A DNA stretch of 64,000 bases from Vibrio kanaloae (lineage in GTDB: Bacteria > Pseudomonadota > Gammaproteobacteria > Enterobacterales > Vibrionaceae): the NCBI RefSeq assembly GCF_024347535.1, contig NZ_AP025497.1:2108001-2172000 (forward strand). Reading direction: 5' to 3'. Of the stretch, positions 47,338-57,732 are shown one piece after another (the stretch's first letter is position 1; each line of letters begins with the position of its first letter). The notes under the pieces were generated by a model that worked only from the letters and a program-made list of their open reading frames with translations, searched no databases and was not told where the DNA came from. The translations under genes were made by a program, and so were the position numbers.

Positions 47338-49464
47338 CTACGCCACCTTTCGGCTCACTTCAAAGCGTCCAATCAATTGGTCTAAGCGGCTCAATGCATT
47401 ACCCATTAACGAGACTCGACGTGCGAGTTGCTTAGTAGACAGTTGTAAGTCAGATATTGAACGTTGGGCTTTATCTGCCGTTTGTCCGTTTTTCTGACTG
47501 TTTTCATCTAAGTTAGACATCGTGGTAAAGAGATCACTCACCGCTGCTTGAATTTGTTCACTGCGGGCGTTTGAGTCGACTGTTAAGTTTCCTTTACTCA
47601 CATTCTCAACACCTCGCTCCATGGATTCCACAGCACTGCGAGACTTACTATGCAGCTCTTTCATTAGGTCACTAATATGGTTAGCGGCTTGTGAAGTACG
47701 ATCAGCCAGAGTTCTTACTTCAGAAGCGACGACAGAGAACCCTCTCCCGTGTTCACCTGCTCTTGCCGACTCGATGGCCGCATTCAAGGCCAAAAGGTTA
47801 GTCTGCGCGGTAATGTCAGTAATGATATCTATAATGTCAGACACCTTGGTCATTTCATTATTCACCTCATTCACGCTATGCGCCGAGCTTTCTACGATAT
47901 TGCGAACAATCTCCATGCCTTCGACAGACTGTTTGTATTCCTTTTCCGCGCTCAGGACGGCTTGTTTCATCACCGTATCCATTTGCGTTGCTGAGACACT
48001 CGCATGAGTAATTTCACTCTGTTGATGCTGACTCAACTGAAGCATATTGCTTAACGCTTGTGATGCATCATCACTGGTTTGCTTCATCACGACACTGCGA
48101 CGAAACATCGACTCCGAAACCTCTCTAACTTCGTGACTCGCATGGATCAACTCACTCACCGTGTTATCTAAATTGTCGATAAAACTGTTAGTCCAGCGCC
48201 CTAGGTTGCCAAGTTCATTATGGCTGAATGTGGTGGGATCTAGTCTCCGACTTAAGTTGCCATCACCTTCGGCTAAGGTCTGCATTACCCCGGTCATTTC
48301 GTGAATCTTCTTCGCTAATGGTTTGGCGCTAACTAAACGGAATAAGCCCAATGAAAGCAACGCGCAAGCGAACATAATGCCAATCTGCATAAAAGGTGTG
48401 AGTGTATAAAGGTTGGCAAACAGTAATGGAACAAATAGAGGCAGTAGCATGCAGCTGATGAAGTGTTTAGATAAGGTATAACTTAGGCTTCGGTCTCTGT
48501 AGACCTCTTCTAAATCGGACTCACACATCATGCCAAAGGTATCTGATGAACCATCCAATTGAAAGGTGATACCTTTGCCAATAACGGGTATGTGGCGATA
48601 GTCGGAATACCCGGGATAATCTATAAACAGGTTACTGCCATTTTTAATGGTTTCTCTTACGCCTGGGTGAAGCTGGTTGGTGGCTGGGTCCGTAAAGCGA
48701 ATCTCAAATTCGGTGTGCTGCTGGATCTTAACCGTTCCCCAATCAGTATGAATCCCTTGCTTTAAGTTCTCGCCGTGTGAAAAGGTATTATCTTCAAAGC
48801 GAGAACGAGAGAGCGCAACACCCGGCTGAGTATGAGGATCATGAATGGAGTCGACCATAAAGATATAGTTATCACCCGATTCGCTATAAATATGCCCCGC
48901 TTCTCTCTGAATAATGTCACCAATAACATCATTTGGAACCCGACCACATAAGAACTGCTGTGGCCCTTCATCCCGAGAAAAGGGGACATAAAACATCAGC
49001 GTCACTTGGTCATGAAACGATGAACTCGAGGCCCCTACGTTCAACGTGCGTGGATCCATATACGGCCCATGAAGATAACGCTTTGAAGCTCCTTCAACTA
49101 AAGCCTTCTTATCTCCAAGAGTAACCCCTATATGTTCATGATAACTCGATGCTTGTGCGATCCCCTTGGCATCGACGATCGCCAACTCAGAAAAATCCGT
49201 ACTGCGTTTAAGAAGGCTAGCTAACGTCCCCTGAGCTTGTTCTTCCGTTCGACTTGCTAAATAAACCGCAGAGTCTTCTAAAAAATCCCATTGATTCTTG
49301 ACCCAGTTATGCAGAAGTTGAACTCGCGTGTGAGCAATACTTTCAAAAGCTTGTTCAAGTTCCTCCGTCCTACTTCGATTGAGGAAACAAGCTCTGCGCA
49401 TAGCCAGTTTTCCTGTTGCGCCAAACCAATTAAGCCAACTACGTTCCTTGTCCGTCAGGTTCAT
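47338..49464 (-). CDS. Methyl-accepting chemotaxis protein
   Basis: Chemoreceptor (708 residues) signalling to CheA/CheW. The start is the ATG at 49464 ([13 protein letters not shown]) with AAGGGA upstream; the longer frame begins with TTG. The first about 340 residues look like a Cache/PDC-type ligand domain ([20 protein letters not shown]) but have no N-terminal membrane helix. Two adjacent membrane helices follow (near 345-395), then HAMP, and the cytoplasmic signalling domain with the invariant hairpin [21 protein letters not shown]. The sensor would thus be cytoplasmic unless an undetected anchor exists. The ligand is unknown. Confidence 0.93.
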   Translation of the reverse strand: MNLTDKERSWLNWFGATGKLAMRRACFLNRSRTEELEQAFESIAHTRVQLLHNWVKNQWDFLEDSAVYLASRTEEQAQGTLASLLKRSTDFSELAIVDAKGIAQASSYHEHIGVTLGDKKALVEGASKRYLHGPYMDPRTLNVGASSSSFHDQVTLMFYVPFSRDEGPQQFLCGRVPNDVIGDIIQREAGHIYSESGDNYIFMVDSIHDPHTQPGVALSRSRFEDNTFSHGENLKQGIHTDWGTVKIQQHTEFEIRFTDPATNQLHPGVRETIKNGSNLFIDYPGYSDYRHIPVIGKGITFQLDGSSDTFGMMCESDLEEVYRDRSLSYTLSKHFISCMLLPLFVPLLFANLYTLTPFMQIGIMFACALLSLGLFRLVSAKPLAKKIHEMTGVMQTLAEGDGNLSRRLDPTTFSHNELGNLGRWTNSFIDNLDNTVSELIHASHEVREVSESMFRRSVVMKQTSDDASQALSNMLQLSQHQQSEITHASVSATQMDTVMKQAVLSAEKEYKQSVEGMEIVRNIVESSAHSVNEVNNEMTKVSDIIDIITDITAQTNLLALNAAIESARAGEHGRGFSVVASEVRTLADRTSQAANHISDLMKELHSKSRSAVESMERGVENVSKGNLTVDSNARSEQIQAAVSDLFTTMSNLDENSQKNGQTADKAQRSISDLQLSTKQLARRVSLMGNALSRLDQLIGRFEVSRKVA

Positions 49465-49657
49465 TTTTATCCCTTGTGTTTTTATAGACACATGGGTAAA
49501 GCAATTTACAGACCACAATTAATCACACAAATACGTAACTAATTAATAAAAAAGTACTTTATATGAATTATAATGGTGCAAGCGTGTCTTTTATGATGCA
49601 AGAGGCCTTATTTCACACCATCATTTCAATGAGCTATCCAGTCGCCAATTTGAGAGG

Positions 49658-50578
49658 TTAGCCGTAAACATGATAAGCCGCTTTTAACAGCTGCATGTGA
49701 ATCGGCACCAAATCTTGATGTTGAGTTCGATATCCGCCACCGACTACGCAGGCCATCGGAATAGATTCTGATTTCGCTAAGCCGATCATGAAGCAGTCAC
49801 GTTCAAATATCCCTTGTGTGGAAACATTCAAATAACCCAGTTCATCGTCTTGATGGATATCGATACCCGCATCATAAATGATGAGATCCGGTTGGTGATG
49901 AGCAATTGCCAGTTTGGTGACTTGTGCGAAACAGCGCAGAAACTCTTCATCTTCGGTTTCACGGCTTAATGGCACATCTAAATCAGATAGCGGTTTTCGT
50001 GCCGGGAAGTTTTTGTCGCAGTGGAACGACAAAGTAATGATGTCGTCATTCTCTTGGCAAAGCGTCGCAGTGCCATCACCGTGGTGTACGTCACTATCAA
50101 CGATCAGCACCTTATCTATGTGCTCAAAGGTCAAGGCGTGCTTTGCCGCCAATACCAAATCGTTCAACAAACAAAAACCGCTTCCAAAGTCATGATGCGC
50201 GTGATGATAACCACCACTCAAATGAATCGCTAAACCGCACTCTATCGCCATTTCCGCGGTCAAGCAGGTTCCACCGCTAGAATAGAGCGTTCTTTCAATA
50301 AGTGACTCACTCCACGGGAAGCCGATGCGTCTCATCTTTGCTGCGGGTAGATTTCCAGAAACAAGCAAATCCACATACTCGCTATCGTGAACCTGTTTTA
50401 CTTGGTCAACCGAAACCGGCGTGGGCTGGAACACTTCAAACTTGCTGTTCCATAGTGGACTGCTATCCATTAGCACCTTAACTGCACTGTGTAACAACTG
50501 ATATTTGTTAATCGGATAACGATGACCTTCAGGTAAAGGTAATTGCGAATAGATTGGGTGGTAAATTAAAGGAATCAT
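49658..50578 (-). CDS. Histone-deacetylase-family (AcuC/acetoin-utilisation-like) hydrolase
   Basis: A 306-residue zinc-dependent deacetylase-fold enzyme, probably acting on an acetylated small molecule, polyamine or protein in the cytoplasm. Motifs: the first His pair in HLSGGYHHAHHDFGSGFCLLND, zinc ligands in VLIVDSDVHHGDGTA and YDAGIDIHQDDELG, and VVGGGYRTQ near the end. The start is the ATG at 50578 (MIPLIYHPIYSQL); the longer frame begins with TTG. It is divergent from the Fur-box gene cluster. Confidence 0.9.
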   Translation of the reverse strand: MIPLIYHPIYSQLPLPEGHRYPINKYQLLHSAVKVLMDSSPLWNSKFEVFQPTPVSVDQVKQVHDSEYVDLLVSGNLPAAKMRRIGFPWSESLIERTLYSSGGTCLTAEMAIECGLAIHLSGGYHHAHHDFGSGFCLLNDLVLAAKHALTFEHIDKVLIVDSDVHHGDGTATLCQENDDIITLSFHCDKNFPARKPLSDLDVPLSRETEDEEFLRCFAQVTKLAIAHHQPDLIIYDAGIDIHQDDELGYLNVSTQGIFERDCFMIGLAKSESIPMACVVGGGYRTQHQDLVPIHMQLLKAAYHVYG

Positions 50579-50646
50579 AATCAAGTTAATTGCGTATCTT
50601 TCTTAAAATCATAACAGCCTCAGACTTGGCGACAACCTTAATTAAT

Positions 50647-50665
50647 AATAACAATTATCATTATC
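50647..50665. promoter_or_regulatory. Probable Fur box between the deacetylase-like gene and the microprotein
   Basis: AATAACAATTATCATTATC agrees with the Fur consensus GATAATGATAATCATTATC at 15 of 19 positions. It lies 24 bases before the microprotein start and about 70 bases from the divergent deacetylase-like gene. Confidence 0.65.
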
Positions 50666-50688
50666 CACAATGCATTTCAAAGGCAACA

Positions 50689-50814
50689 ATGAAAAACGTA
50701 ATACTCATCCTTGGGGTGATCTGCGGCTCGATGGCTGCAATAATGATTTTTGTAGGAATGCTAATGGCCAGTTGGTGGACCGTTGATTTTCTCGTGTTAA
50801 GCCATCAAACTTAA
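50689..50814 (+). CDS. Putative 41-residue membrane microprotein
   Basis: MKNVILILGVICGSMAAIMI and then FVGMLMASWW followed by a short polar tail VDFLVLSHQT. The ATG has AAAGG five bases upstream. The single hydrophobic stretch would span the membrane. It sits between a Fur-like box and an SDR gene that starts 25 bases later, so it may be the first gene of an iron-regulated unit. I recognise no family. A short frame in AT-rich DNA could be chance; codon evidence is weak at this length. Confidence 0.45.
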   Translation: MKNVILILGVICGSMAAIMIFVGMLMASWWTVDFLVLSHQT

Positions 50815-50839
50815 CTAATTGAACTGAAAAGGAATCACC

Positions 50840-51526
50840 ATGAATGTAATTTTTATTACTGGAGCGAACCGCGGCATTGGCTTTAGCCTGACTCAACAAT
50901 ACTTAAAAGGTAATCACAAGGTGTACGCGACTTACCGTGATGCCAATTCAGCAAAAGAACTGCTCTCACTCGCAGAGCACAACACCAACCTGACCTGTAT
51001 TCAATTAGAGATAACCGATTACCAAGCGGTGAGCCAACTCTCCTCTCAAATTCCGTCGATTGATGTCTTGATTAACAATGCTGGCTACTATGGTCCTAAA
51101 GGCTATGGGCTGGGTAATACCGATGTTGAAGAGTGGCGTCGTGTATTCGAAGTCAACACCATTGCTCCGCTGAAACTTGTCGAAACGCTATTGCCTTTAT
51201 TAGAACACAGCGATATCAAAAAGGTCGCTTGTTTATCCTCTAAAGTCGGCAGCATGACCGAGAACACCTCAGGCGGCGGTTATATCTATCGCTCCTCCAA
51301 AGCCGCTCTAAACTCCGTGGTGAAGAGCCTAAGCAACGACTTAACCGAGAATGGCTTTACGGTGTTAGCACTTCATCCAGGCTGGGTACAGACTGAAATG
51401 GGAGGCCCTAATGCTCTGATCGACACCGACACCTCAGCTTCTGGTCTTATAAAAGTCATCGAGTCAGCGAATACCGAAGTGAGTGGTCACTTCTTCAATT
51501 TCGATGGCAGCGAAATAGACTGGTAA
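50840..51526 (+). CDS. Short-chain dehydrogenase/reductase (C-factor-like)
   Basis: A 228-residue classical SDR. It has the cofactor motif TGANRGIG (residues 7-14), NNAGYYGPKG, catalytic Ser in ACLSSKVGS, and catalytic Tyr-X3-Lys (YRSSK). The segment LHPGWVQTEMGG follows the active site. Resemblance to C-factor-like SDRs is general; the substrate is not predictable. The ATG has AAAAGGA upstream. It is followed within eight bases by a DUF3080-type gene, so the two are probably co-transcribed. Confidence 0.88.
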   Translation: MNVIFITGANRGIGFSLTQQYLKGNHKVYATYRDANSAKELLSLAEHNTNLTCIQLEITDYQAVSQLSSQIPSIDVLINNAGYYGPKGYGLGNTDVEEWRRVFEVNTIAPLKLVETLLPLLEHSDIKKVACLSSKVGSMTENTSGGGYIYRSSKAALNSVVKSLSNDLTENGFTVLALHPGWVQTEMGGPNALIDTDTSASGLIKVIESANTEVSGHFFNFDGSEIDW

Positions 51527-51533
51527 TCCACAG

Positions 51534-52535
51534 ATGAATACAGGGCATCTCTCAAACCTAGTTAAGCACTCAACGCTGTTTTGTCTAACAGTGATGCTAG
51601 CTGGCTGTTTCAGTGATGGCCCCGGCGACTTGTTCGACGACTACCAAACCAAGATAGCCAGAGTACAAGATGCTGAAGAACTCAAAGAGGATTGGGAGTT
51701 TGAAAGCCTACCGAGAAAACGAGAACTGCTGCTTGACGTGCCCACACTCTCTATCGGTCTCATCGACAGCTATCAGCTTCGCCAGTGTGGCTTGTTCAAT
51801 CTGATTGCAGAAAGAAATTCGGTTCTGGGCAAGGTCGCGGATCAGTTTCGTAATTACGATTATCAAGTCGCGCTACTTGCAGGTGTGGGTAAATGTTTAT
51901 CCAGTAATGAATTAGACCCAGAGATCGTAGAATTACTCAAAGAAATTGAGCAACAGAAACTCGCACAGTTTCCATTGCACCAATGGAATCTCATCTATGC
52001 CAGTGATGCGATGCAGTCACAAATGCGGGGTAGTCAGTGGGTACGCGCTGATATCGGCGATCAGGTACGACAAACCAGTGATGCCTTACAACATATCAAT
52101 CAAGTGTTAAACATTCCGCTCGTTTCCGGCAAAACCACTGAGGTTCAAGAAGTATTGGAGAAGAGTTCAACGCTTGGAGATTTGTACTACTCGCTCGCTC
52201 ATGCCTCGGTTGAGCTCAATACCATCACCAAACAGCTGACAACCTTTGATGCCAATATCATCTGCGGGAAACAACGAGACACCACTAAGTTCCGTTATCT
52301 CAACAATGTGTTCGATCAACAATACATTGGCAAGGTTCAGCCCTACATGGCGCAACTCGATAGCTACTATCAGCAGTTAGCCCCGCAACTAGGGATGTTT
52401 GACGCGCAACCTGACCTACACAGTTATTACTTTCCCATTCAAGATGCACATCAAGCCTTTCGCGCCTCAACTCGTCGCCATGTGGATTATTGGCAGCAGC
52501 TGTTTAAGCGTTGTGGGCGCAAGGTTGGACGTTAA
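51534..52535 (+). CDS. DUF3080-family lipoprotein
   Basis: A 333-residue predicted lipoprotein with lipobox LAGC (Cys25, next residue Phe). The mature part is helical and begins FSDGPGDLFDDYQTKIARVQ. Features include PRKRELLLDVPTLSIGLIDSYQLRQCGL and a C-terminal DYWQQLFKRCGRKVGR. I assign DUF3080 from memory of this family in gammaproteobacteria; its function is unknown. It lies eight bases after the SDR gene and is convergent with topB, with an 18-base gap. Confidence 0.8.
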   Translation: MNTGHLSNLVKHSTLFCLTVMLAGCFSDGPGDLFDDYQTKIARVQDAEELKEDWEFESLPRKRELLLDVPTLSIGLIDSYQLRQCGLFNLIAERNSVLGKVADQFRNYDYQVALLAGVGKCLSSNELDPEIVELLKEIEQQKLAQFPLHQWNLIYASDAMQSQMRGSQWVRADIGDQVRQTSDALQHINQVLNIPLVSGKTTEVQEVLEKSSTLGDLYYSLAHASVELNTITKQLTTFDANIICGKQRDTTKFRYLNNVFDQQYIGKVQPYMAQLDSYYQQLAPQLGMFDAQPDLHSYYFPIQDAHQAFRASTRRHVDYWQQLFKRCGRKVGR

Positions 52536-52553
52536 GTCTTAACTCAATAAGTC

Positions 52554-54563
52554 TCAGCTTTTAGTGCCCTTTTTAGCGGAAGTGCCTTTCTTAGCATACG
52601 AACCTGTCTTGGCATACGTACCTTTGTTGGCATAAGACTTCGCACCACCGCCTTTACGGCGTTTAAAAGCTGGTCTTTCGACTTTAGGAAGATGACGCAG
52701 AGACTCAGGGACTTCACCTGTTTTTACCTTGCCCATCAAACCATCAATCTTGCTTTCCAACGCTTGCATAAAAGGTTGATACGCTTGGTTACGCTCAGCC
52801 ATGCCTTGCAATTGGTGTTCCCAGTGTGCCGTCATGTCTGGAAAGGTAGAATCCTCAGGTAGGGCATGAATCAAGCCTCTACCCGCAGGGCTACTATGAA
52901 TGCTCTTACCTTGGCGCGTTAGCAGCTGTCTTTTGAAAAGAGTATCTAGAATGCCTGCACGGGTTGCTTCAGTACCAAGGCCGTCGGTCTCTTTCAAAAT
53001 GGCTTTCAGGTCTTTGTTTGCGACAAAGCGCGCGATACCAGTCATTGCTTGTAGCAAGGTCGCTTCGGTGAAGTGCTTTGGCGGTTCGGTTTTCTTATCG
53101 CCAATCACACCTTCACGACAGGTCAGTACGGTTCCTTTGTCTAACGGAGGCACCGTATCCGTGCCATCACCTTTATCTTCGGTATCTGTTTTACCCATCA
53201 ACACTTTCCAACCGGGATTGATAAGCTGACGCCCTTTTGCGATAAACACACCACCAGCAATATCAAAGACTAACTTGGCATCGGCAAAAATAGCAGGTGG
53301 GTAGAATTGCATTAGATACTGGCGAGCGACTTGTTGATAGATTTTCATTTCATTGGCAGACAAACCATTCACCGATGATTTCTTCGGAGTAGGAATAATC
53401 GCGTGGTGAGCATCGACCTTGCTGTCGTTCCACGCTTTTGATTTCAGTGAAAGATCTACGCCTTGAGCACCACTTTGCAGCTCTTTCGCATTGTTAGCGA
53501 TGGCATCCACTATCGACTCTCGCTGCGAGTAATGTTCTTTAGGAAGATAGCGGCTATCAGAACGCGGGTAAGTGATGAGCTTGTGTTTCTCGTACAAAGA
53601 CTGACAAGTGTCTAATACCTGCTGAGCACTCATGCCAAAACGTTTAGACGCATCAATCTGCAACGCAGACAACGAATAAGGAAGCGGCGCGGCTTGTTTG
53701 CTTTGCTTCTGCTCTGATTCCGTCACGGTTGCAGGTTGATTCGCAATTCGCTGAGCGACATTTTCAACCAACTTTCGATTGAGCACTCGGCCTTCTTCGT
53801 CTTGCCACGGCTTACATGCTTCGCTTGGTTTCCAACGAGCACGAATATCAAAGCTCTGGCCGTTGTTTTGATAAGGGATCAGCGCATGCAAAGTGAAGTA
53901 ATCTTTCGGAATGAAGTTTTCGATCTCTTCATCTCGTCTCACCACCAAACCAAGCACTGGAGTTTGTACTCGCCCTACCGACAATACGCCTTGATAACCG
54001 GCTTTTTGACCTAGCAAGGTATAGGCGCGAGTCATGTTCATTCCATACAACCAATCAGCTCTAGAGCGTGCTAAAGCCGAAATAGACAGTGGAATAAAAT
54101 CACGGTTGCTGCGCATTTGAGAGAGCGCTCGCTTTACCGCTGGCAAGTTCAAGTCACTAATCAGCAGCCTGTCCATCGACTCTTTCTTGGCCTTGGACAC
54201 CTTGCAGTAGTCAATCACTTCATCAACCAGCAGCTGCCCTTCTCTATCCGGGTCGCCCGCATGGACAATTTGGGTCGCGTCCTTCAATAGCTTTCGGATC
54301 ACCGTAAGCTGTTTGCTTGAAGTCTTACGCGGTCTTAATTGCCACTGCTCTGGCACGATAGGAAGATCGGCCAAGTTCCATTTTTTATAGCGGTCGTCAT
54401 AAGCATCCGGCTCAACCTGCTCCAATAAGTGTCCAATACACCAAGTCACCACATCCCCATTACCACATTTGATAAACCCTTGGTCTTCCTTCTGTGGATT
54501 CGGTAGAGCGGCGGCGATCGCGCGGCCTAGGCTTGGTTTTTCAGCAATAATAAGGCGAGACAT
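52554..54563 (-). CDS. topB: DNA topoisomerase III
   Basis: Type IA topoisomerase that removes DNA tangles and decatenates. The start is the ATG at 54563 (MSRLIIAEKPSLGRAIAAAL), giving 669 residues. It has the Toprim acidic motif DPDREGQLLVDEVI and the active-site Tyr in KLITYPRSDSRYLP. The short C-terminus has a basic repeat tail rich in Tyr-Ala-Lys-Lys-Gly. E. coli TopB is 653. A perfect 11-bp hairpin lies just upstream, between ydjA and topB. Confidence 0.95.
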   Translation of the reverse strand: MSRLIIAEKPSLGRAIAAALPNPQKEDQGFIKCGNGDVVTWCIGHLLEQVEPDAYDDRYKKWNLADLPIVPEQWQLRPRKTSSKQLTVIRKLLKDATQIVHAGDPDREGQLLVDEVIDYCKVSKAKKESMDRLLISDLNLPAVKRALSQMRSNRDFIPLSISALARSRADWLYGMNMTRAYTLLGQKAGYQGVLSVGRVQTPVLGLVVRRDEEIENFIPKDYFTLHALIPYQNNGQSFDIRARWKPSEACKPWQDEEGRVLNRKLVENVAQRIANQPATVTESEQKQSKQAAPLPYSLSALQIDASKRFGMSAQQVLDTCQSLYEKHKLITYPRSDSRYLPKEHYSQRESIVDAIANNAKELQSGAQGVDLSLKSKAWNDSKVDAHHAIIPTPKKSSVNGLSANEMKIYQQVARQYLMQFYPPAIFADAKLVFDIAGGVFIAKGRQLINPGWKVLMGKTDTEDKGDGTDTVPPLDKGTVLTCREGVIGDKKTEPPKHFTEATLLQAMTGIARFVANKDLKAILKETDGLGTEATRAGILDTLFKRQLLTRQGKSIHSSPAGRGLIHALPEDSTFPDMTAHWEHQLQGMAERNQAYQPFMQALESKIDGLMGKVKTGEVPESLRHLPKVERPAFKRRKGGGAKSYANKGTYAKTGSYAKKGTSAKKGTKS

Positions 54564-54589
54564 GTTTTTCCAGATACTACAAACAATTA

Positions 54590-54613
54590 GGGCCACATTA
54601 TCTAATGTGGCCC
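54590..54613. other. Perfect 11-bp hairpin between ydjA and topB
   Basis: GGGCCACATTA (54590-54600) and TAATGTGGCCC (54603-54613) are exact inverted repeats around a two-base loop. On the minus strand the sequence after it is TAATTGTTTGT, not a full T-run. It could terminate ydjA partly or act in the topB leader. Confidence 0.6.
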
Positions 54614-54677
54614 CTAGAAATCAAGGAAAACTGGTTGTTTATACAGTTAGCATTCCACTATTCAGCTTCAATGTTCT

Positions 54678-55226
54678 TTATAAGAACTCGACGAACTTTG
54701 AGAATTCACGCTCTGGCACTTTCATTGGCGTACAACCCGGAGTACCCAAATATAAGAAACCAACAATTTCGTCATCGCCTTCTAGGCCAAATGCTTGGCG
54801 AACTTCTGGATGGAACATCCATTTCCCTGAGCGCCAAAAACCTTGAAAACCTTGTGCGACTGCGGCCATTTGCATGGCTTGCGCAGCACAACCAGCAGAA
54901 AGGTGTTGTTCGATCGCGGGCACTTTCTCGTGCTCAGTCACTTTAGCAATCACGGTGATCACCATAGGAGCTCGGAACGGGGCTTTCTTTACTTTCTCGA
55001 TCACCGCTTCTTCGCTTTCGTCCGCTTCAGCGGCGCGCACCAAGATGTCTGAAAGCTTTTGTAGGCCTGAACCTTGCGCGATAACAAAGCGCCAAGGTGT
55101 TAGTGCGCCATGGTCAGGAGCACGTAAGCCCGCTTTGATTATATTTTCTAACGCGACACCTTCAGGTGCCGGATCAGAGAGTTTTGCGATAGAGCGTCGG
55201 TTGAGCAATAGATCCAAAGCATCCAT
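54678..55226 (-). CDS. ydjA: Nitroreductase family protein YdjA
   Basis: Small FMN-dependent nitroreductase (182 residues; E. coli YdjA 183). Motifs are LNRRSIAKLSDPAP (FMN-phosphate binding near the start), RAPDHGALTPWRFVI, GFQGFWRSGKW, and LGTPGCTPMKVPER. The natural substrate is unknown. It is upstream of topB in the same direction; in E. coli selD lies between ydjA and topB, but here they are adjacent. Confidence 0.94.
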   Translation of the reverse strand: MDALDLLLNRRSIAKLSDPAPEGVALENIIKAGLRAPDHGALTPWRFVIAQGSGLQKLSDILVRAAEADESEEAVIEKVKKAPFRAPMVITVIAKVTEHEKVPAIEQHLSAGCAAQAMQMAAVAQGFQGFWRSGKWMFHPEVRQAFGLEGDDEIVGFLYLGTPGCTPMKVPEREFSKFVEFL

Positions 55227-55333
55227 TTGAAGTCCTTACTATTTCTTTATTATTTATATACTTGAACTTTAGCACAGAATACAAACGATAATAAATCTCA
55301 ACGACTGTCTCTTTAACCTAGATTAGAAACAAT

Positions 55334-55366
55334 AAAGGCTCCTAAATCTATGACCTAGGAGCCTTG
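55334..55366 (-). terminator. Probable terminator after fadH
   Basis: Stem AAGGCTCCTA (55334-55343) pairs with TAGGAGCCTT (55356-55365) around a twelve-base loop. The T-run on the minus strand is weak. Confidence 0.65.
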
Positions 55367-55433
55367 TTCAAAATCTAACTCAGCATATTAAGTAACAATA
55401 TCTGCCGATAAAATTACAGTTTGATAGCTGATT

Positions 55434-57485
<2,052 letters not shown>

Positions 57486-57732
57486 TCAATCATCAAAAGT
57501 TCAAACAACCGTTTACATTTTTGTAACACCGATCATAGTGCTTTGAATTTTAATGCTTCAAAAGCCAACTCTAAAGGTCAATAGACCCTATACTTAATGA
57601 GAATATATATCGATAAACTATTCTTGGTGTAGTTTGAGCTTGGGAATTATCGTAGGATACTAAGCAGCTTAATATTATGAGATTAATGGTTTACGGCTTG
57701 TTCAGGCAACGTTATCTCACCGTGGAGAAAGA

